NCBI GenBank assembly: GCA_937892085.1
Contig: CALAVD010000308.1
Span: forward strand, 1 to 29,118
Length of the DNA: 29,118 nt
Direction of reading: 5' to 3'
From: an uncultured Prevotellaceae bacterium
GTDB lineage: Bacteria; Bacteroidota; Bacteroidia; Bacteroidales; Muribaculaceae
A program made the translations under genes and the position numbers. How positions within the stretch are numbered: position 1 is the stretch's first letter; each line of letters starts with the position of its first letter. The notes beneath the pieces are model-generated. The model was not told the DNA's origin and did not search any database. It worked only from the letters and a program-made list of their open reading frames with translations. Below, one piece after another: positions 27,307-29,118 of this stretch.

Positions 27307-27618
27307 TCAGCAGGACTTCTGAATCCCGTAATACAACGCCTTGAACGCGTTGCTGCTGTAACCGAATTTGTCACGGATAAAGCCCTCGCCCCATCCGTGT
27401 AAATTCTTGTAGGTCTTGAAACGGCAATAGTCGTTCAAGAATGCCCCGTACACCGGCGCTTGACTCTCGCCGGCGTCATACTTCTTTTTTGCGGACTCAT
27501 AACGCGCCCGCAAATCGCACAGGAAAAGGACGTGCCGCTCGGCAGCGTCCTTTCCCCGCAAATAAGCGATGAACTGGTCATCATTCATCGCGCTAATTCT
27601 CGGTGTGTTAGTCTTCAT
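27307..27618 (-). CDS. hypothetical protein, 103 aa
   Basis: Not recognised. Basic and aromatic (AFLNDYCRFKTYKNLHGWGE, then FIRDKFGYSSNAFKALYYG), probably nucleic-acid associated by composition. The ATG at 27618 overlaps the 32-aa upstream gene; an internal ATG (MNDDQ) is a possible alternative. Confidence 0.7.
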   Translation of the reverse strand: MKTNTPRISAMNDDQFIAYLRGKDAAERHVLFLCDLRARYESAKKKYDAGESQAPVYGAFLNDYCRFKTYKNLHGWGEGFIRDKFGYSSNAFKALYYGIQKSC

Positions 27619-27706
27619 AACAAAACACCGCTATAGCATCCTCCAGTGGGAGACGCTTGATTAACGCCTCAAAATAGGCGATTTCCATTAACTGTATCTG
27701 TGCCAT
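27608..27706 (-). CDS. small leader-like ORF, 32 aa
   Basis: Encodes MAQIQLMEIAYFEALIKRLP and ends ...FCYED. Its last 11 bases overlap the next gene's start, so the two are translationally coupled. It has an AT-rich, array-like leader. Size and overlap suggest a real small gene or a translation-controlling leader peptide; function unknown. Confidence 0.5.
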   Translation of the reverse strand: MAQIQLMEIAYFEALIKRLPLEDAIAVFCYED

Positions 27707-27719
27707 AATTTTTTGTTTA

Positions 27720-28270
27720 ATTGGTTTGAAATATTAGAAGGCGGGCGGCCTGGAAACAGACCGTGAGACCCAGCGGCAACCGAGCCGCACAACTCAACCC
27801 GCTATGGAGTGCTGTCGTGGCGCGGCTTTTTGACCGATTGCCGGGACGGGTATCCCCGCCTAATTCATTCTCAATTAATTCAAATTCTTTGCCCGTTGCG
27901 CTTTTTTACGTCACGCCAGTCGATTTTTAGTCGGTTTTTGACTTAAGGAAATTGCGGCTAAAAACATCATAGATGTTACCGCCAGATCCACAGCACCGAT
28001 AATCCCCGAGAAAACCCCCGAGAGCGGCGCCGGAAAAGCACGCTGAAACTGAGCCAGTCGCGCCCGCAGTATCGACCTTGAAAGGCTTTTGAAATCTTAG
28101 CGACGTGATAACGGACGGTTGAGCAGCGCAAAAAGCGCCGCAAAAACCGTCCGCAATACGCCAGGCGACCTGTCGCCCCGCTTTGGGTCCGATTTCTCAC
28201 GCCGAAATTATGTAAGCTATAACGGCGAAATAGCATTGCCAAATGAGCCCCGTAAAAGGGCTTAAATGTA
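27720..28270. other. non-coding region with hairpins, possible origin or control region
   Basis: About 550 bases without a believable gene. It contains a nested hairpin GGACGGTT-(GCGC-AAAAA-GCGC)-AACCGTCC (28113-28152), GCTAT-ATAGC with a 9-base loop (about 28216-28234) and several A- and T-runs (TTTTTAGTCGGTTTTTGACT). One minus-strand frame of about 100 codons is extremely Arg- and Phe-rich and looks like chance. Together with the heptamer repeat that follows it could be a replication origin or packaging region, but nothing here proves that. Confidence 0.45.
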
Positions 28271-28354
28271 TTGAGCCTCAAGCCTTGAGCCTTGAGCTTG
28301 AGCCTTGAGCCTCAAGCCTTGAGCCTTGAGCCTTGAGCCTTGAGCTTGAGCCTC
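28271..28354. repeat. tandem heptamer repeat (GCCTTGA)
   Basis: About a dozen copies of GCCTTGA and variants (GCTTGA, GCCTCAA), arranged as two related blocks that each begin TTGAGCCTCAAGCC. The GCCTCAA variants are the reverse-complement-like form, so local palindromes (CTTGAGCCTCAAG) form. The same heptamer occurs several times inside the following gene. Confidence 0.85.
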
Positions 28355-28355
28355 T

Positions 28356-28395
28356 ATAAAAAAGAAAATGCCAGGTAGATTTTAACTACCTGGCA
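28356..28395 (-). terminator. strong intrinsic terminator of the last gene
   Basis: On the minus strand TGCCAGGTAG, loop TTAAAAT and CTACCTGGCA form a perfect 10-bp stem followed by TTTTCTTTTTT. It ends the transcript of the 28420-29085 gene and separates it from the repeat region. Confidence 0.85.
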
Positions 28396-28419
28396 CTAAA
28401 AATAGCACGAAATTTCGCC

Positions 28420-29085
28420 TTAAACGGCACTATGTATTTTACCCCCCGCTATCTTTGCCCGGGCGTCTTCAATTGAAATGCCAAAGGCACTGGCGATGCT
28501 CTTTATCATTTCCTCACGGGCGGCGGCGGCGGCGGCTCTTTCGGCGGCCTCTATGATATCCTTGTTTTTGCGCATCCTTTGAGCCTTGTCATTTTCGGCG
28601 GCAACCACGGCGGCGGCGGACTTGACGCCTTGAGCAATTTCAATGAAATTTGAACTCTTCGAAATAGCATAAAGCAGTTGAGCCGCTTTGTCGTCAACCG
28701 CGCGTGCCTTGAGCGCATCTGACAAATTAACGTCTGCAAGCAAAACAACGTCAATGCCCCATTGGGCGGCGAGGGCAGCCTTGAGTGCTTCAGCACCTAA
28801 AATGCTGGCATCTTTTGTCTCGCCGAAATTCAGGCGGGTGCCATCCTTGTAAACGGCATATAACACATTTTTCTTAGCCCCTTTGCTCTCACTCTCATAA
28901 CTGGCAACTTTTGCGCCGTCAACTCGAGATACCTTTATATCTCTCTCAATCCCGCCTATGCCTTTGCGGATACTAACAACGTTATACACTGGAGCCGTTA
29001 AGCCCTTGTTACTCTCACTTTTTGAACGTTTTTGTGTTTCAAAAACAACGGTGGTCCCGTTGAAAATTTTTTCGATAGTTTTCAT
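28420..29085 (-). CDS. unknown Ala- and Lys-rich protein, 221 aa
   Basis: Not recognised. Starting at MKTIEKIFNGTTVVFETQKR, the first about 100 residues are strand-rich (LYAVYKDGTRLNFGE). Then come Ala-rich helices (LGAEALKAALAAQW; SAAAVVAAENDKAQRM) with a run of Ala, Glu and Arg (IIEAAERAAAAAAREE), and a C-terminal FGISIEDARAKIAGG. The CTCAAGG/TTGAGCC heptamer appears about five times in the gene, as in the adjacent tandem repeat. Possibly a DNA-binding or partition-like protein acting on those repeats; inference only. Confidence 0.7.
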   Translation of the reverse strand: MKTIEKIFNGTTVVFETQKRSKSESNKGLTAPVYNVVSIRKGIGGIERDIKVSRVDGAKVASYESESKGAKKNVLYAVYKDGTRLNFGETKDASILGAEALKAALAAQWGIDVVLLADVNLSDALKARAVDDKAAQLLYAISKSSNFIEIAQGVKSAAAVVAAENDKAQRMRKNKDIIEAAERAAAAAAREEMIKSIASAFGISIEDARAKIAGGKIHSAV

Positions 29086-29116
29086 GTTGTGAATTGCTTT
29101 CAAATTTGTATCTTTG
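29086..29116 (+). promoter_or_regulatory. rightward Bacteroidota promoter at the contig edge
   Basis: GTTG (29086-29089), 19 bases, TATCTTTG (29109-29116). Transcription would leave the window to the right, divergent from the 221-aa gene. Confidence 0.7.
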
Positions 29117-29118
29117 TA

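Noticed and set aside
16593..27706. Genuine integron
   Set aside because: The intergenic hairpins have no conserved attC core (GTTRRRY/RYYYAAC), and the recombinase shows no obvious IntI-specific insertion; kept only as an analogy.
27976..28281. Minus-strand frame of 101 codons in the non-coding region
   Set aside because: Extremely rich in Arg and Phe (RRFLRRFLRC), runs through the nested hairpin and has no leader typical of the neighbouring genes.

Overview
The window looks like the early, control and accessory part of a temperate phage (or closely related mobile element) of the Bacteroidota, probably Bacteroidales. The pointers are the Bacteroidota promoter form TTTG-N19-TAnnTTTG (seen at 15639-15669, 18881-18911 and 29086-29116), integrases of types common in that phylum, and AT-rich leaders without Shine-Dalgarno sequences. 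No capsid, tail, terminase or lysis genes are present, so the genome is incomplete here. The first 50 bases are Illumina adapter, not biology; the real sequence starts at base 51 inside a truncated ung gene.

Layout. 51-10912 is a long leftward (minus-strand) early operon: uracil-DNA glycosylase, three small unknowns, dUTPase, a primase-helicase, a DnaD/DnaT-like replication protein, then a CRISPR-like block (4884-7714), DUF1064 endonuclease, DUF1367 protein, SSB, a PD-(D/E)XK nuclease and an ERF annealing protein. 10913-12310 has no protein gene but holds tRNA-like elements with abnormal anticodon arms, a structured RNA candidate and three plus-strand terminators. 12311-14217 is the lysogeny switch: excisionase-like HTH, a small protein, paired operators, an S24 (CI-type) repressor, a membrane protein and a Cro-like protein. 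A 3' tRNA-Arg fragment at 14256-14311 beside the integrase at 14481 is the likely attP. 16593-27706 is a leftward array of mostly unknown small genes, nearly all with the same upstream AT-rich motif and a hairpin between neighbours; it includes a second tyrosine recombinase, an XRE operon and a reverse transcriptase. 27707-28419 is non-coding with a heptamer tandem repeat, and the window ends with an unknown alanine-rich protein.

The most striking system is at 4884-7714. A 371-residue Cas12/TnpB-like protein has lost the RuvC-I Asp (Phe224) and the RuvC-II Glu (Met329), and stops before the zinc finger and RuvC-III, so it should bind but not cut. It is surrounded by two one-spacer CRISPR arrays (36-nt repeats, 30-nt spacers) and three copies of a tracrRNA-like RNA. 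The RNA hairpins show compensatory changes between copies, the anti-repeats pair with the repeats, and a hairpin loop (GCUGUA) is complementary to the repeat 3' end (UACAGC). Each module lies directly in front of a phage gene, and the third has one decayed repeat that runs into a start codon. The simplest reading is a phage-encoded RNA-guided DNA-binding or gene-control system.

The second notable system is a 419-residue reverse transcriptase (YSDD) followed by five tandem, 157-181-nt spaced RNA units (20687-21433). Each has a conserved box and a long hairpin whose sequence, but not its shape, differs from unit to unit. I recognise it neither as a classical retron nor as a diversity-generating retroelement.
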